Shown here piece after piece: positions 18,742 to 19,317 of a DNA stretch of 19,317 bases (the first letter of the stretch is position 1; every line of letters starts with the position of its first letter). A program made the translations under genes and the position numbers. The stretch spans positions 43,167-62,483 of the forward strand of contig NW_019091779.1 of NCBI RefSeq assembly GCF_001949145.1. The letters run 5' to 3'. The DNA comes from Acanthaster planci. Lineage: Eukaryota > Echinodermata > Asteroidea > Valvatida > Acanthasteridae. A model generated the notes under the pieces. It was not told the origin of the DNA and ran no database searches. It worked only from the letters and a program-made list of their open reading frames with translations.

Positions 18742-18802
18742 GGCGACGCAACTACACGGCACGACGGCTCCCTTCGTCGTGCCGTTGGGTTGCACCGTCG
18801 CC
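18742..18802. repeat. Long imperfect CpG-rich hairpin
   Basis: GGCGACG (18742-18748) pairs with CGTCGCC (18796-18802), and inside it CGGCACGACG (18757-18766) pairs with CGTCGTGCCG (18775-18784) around GCTCCCTT. Mismatched CAA/TTG bases lie between the two stems. Confidence 0.7.
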
Positions 18803-18814
18803 TTCTTGCCATAA

Positions 18815-19030
18815 CGGTTGTACACACACGACGCGTCGCGTTGTGCGTCGCGTCGTGCCGTCGCCCGTCGCGTCGTGCTACTTTAGGTATTTTCCATGTT
18901 GCATTTTTTGCCGCCTAAACGTCGCCCCTTCCGTCGCCCGTCGCGTCGTGCTGTCGTGCGTCGCGTCGTGCATTATGTCGTGCATCGCGTCGCCTGAAGC
19001 ACGACGCGACGCACGACGCGACGCGTCGTG
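18815..19030. repeat. CpG-dense GTCGCGTCGTGC repeat cluster with a perfect 19-bp inverted repeat
   Basis: GTCGCGTCGTGC-like words recur on the plus strand at about 18836-18971, then appear reverse-complemented at 18999-19020. GTCGTGCGTCGCGTCGTGC (18953-18971) and its exact reverse complement (18999-19017) form a 19-bp stem with a 27-nt loop. GC content and CpG density are far above the rest of the window. The 73-codon arginine-rich minus frame here is a composition by-product. Confidence 0.75.
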
Positions 19031-19317
19031 TGCTGTTGCCCTTTACTTCATAGTGTTTATAGAGGGTGCCTTTACTGTTTTCTTTCACCTTTCTTGCAAA
19101 GTACATGCTATTCGCTCTTTGATGTTGATTTTTCATTGTTTTTATCTCATCGATTCATTAATTGGGATTAATTTCAGTCATATTTTATTGAAAGAAATGA
19201 TAAAAGTGGACAAGAAAATCCGAATAAATAGGAACTGCTTTCTCAAAATGAGTGGAAACTGCAAGCTCAGAATTCGTCACTCCTTAATTTCCCAGTCAAT
19301 GATTTCTTTTGTTTTCT
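19031..19317. other. Gene-free AT-rich end of window
   Basis: I see no feature here beyond AT-rich sequence and short A and T runs. Confidence 0.5.

Noticed and set aside
18421-18918. 165-codon plus-strand open frame, the longest in the window
   Set aside because: Its first part is a 17-bp degenerate repeat and its end is arginine-rich translation of the CpG repeat cluster. No domain or splice context was seen.
18953-19017. Possible Rho-independent-type terminator because of the strong GC stem
   Set aside because: There is no adjacent T run or gene, the DNA is eukaryotic, and the stem belongs to a larger repeat cluster.

Overview
This is eukaryotic nuclear DNA: AT-rich, with dense simple repeats, no bacterial-style gene packing, and many copies of the palindrome TACATGTA. 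Together with the kinds of transposon present, this best fits a marine invertebrate (echinoderm, hemichordate, cephalochordate or a mollusc-like genome). I cannot name the species. I found no intact protein-coding gene, no rRNA, no functional tRNA and no CRISPR array. The window reads as intergenic or intronic sequence rich in transposons. Nearly all open frames are short, lack recognisable domains, and overlap one another or repeats.

Left third (1-6,700): mostly featureless AT-rich sequence. It holds a possible hAT-type transposon end near 508, a tRNA-derived SINE-like sequence on the minus strand (2961-3053), an inverted repeat at 4853-5261, a candidate 319-bp TIR element (5765-6083) and a 171-bp hAT-like MITE (6424-6594).

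Middle (6,700-13,700): a 797-bp hAT-like element with perfect 5-bp target duplications (6707-7503), a TACATGTA-rich palindromic patch, an AT-rich degenerate repeat, a set of four diverged hairpins (10068-10225), then a satellite-like array of about 403-bp units (10395-13620). One satellite unit is split by a 1,924-bp piggyBac-type element (11442-13365). It has 14-bp TIRs and TTAA-type target sites, and the neighbouring unit preserves the empty TTAA site. Inside is a frameshifted relic of the transposase C-terminal cysteine-rich domain.

Right third (13,700-19,317): a perfect 32-bp G/C-run inverted repeat, a probable LINE 3' tail (minus strand), a 10-bp minisatellite, a foldback element with arms of about 340 bp (15880-17291) into which a second 646-bp TIR element with 8-bp target duplications has inserted, a strict 38-bp minisatellite (18150-18378), and a CpG-rich cluster of long hairpins built from GTCGCGTCGTGC-like words (18742-19030).

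The strongest results are the two nested-transposon structures. In both, the host repeat supplies its own uninterrupted copy, so the insertion site and target duplication can be read directly from the sequence. No cooperative gene system is visible.
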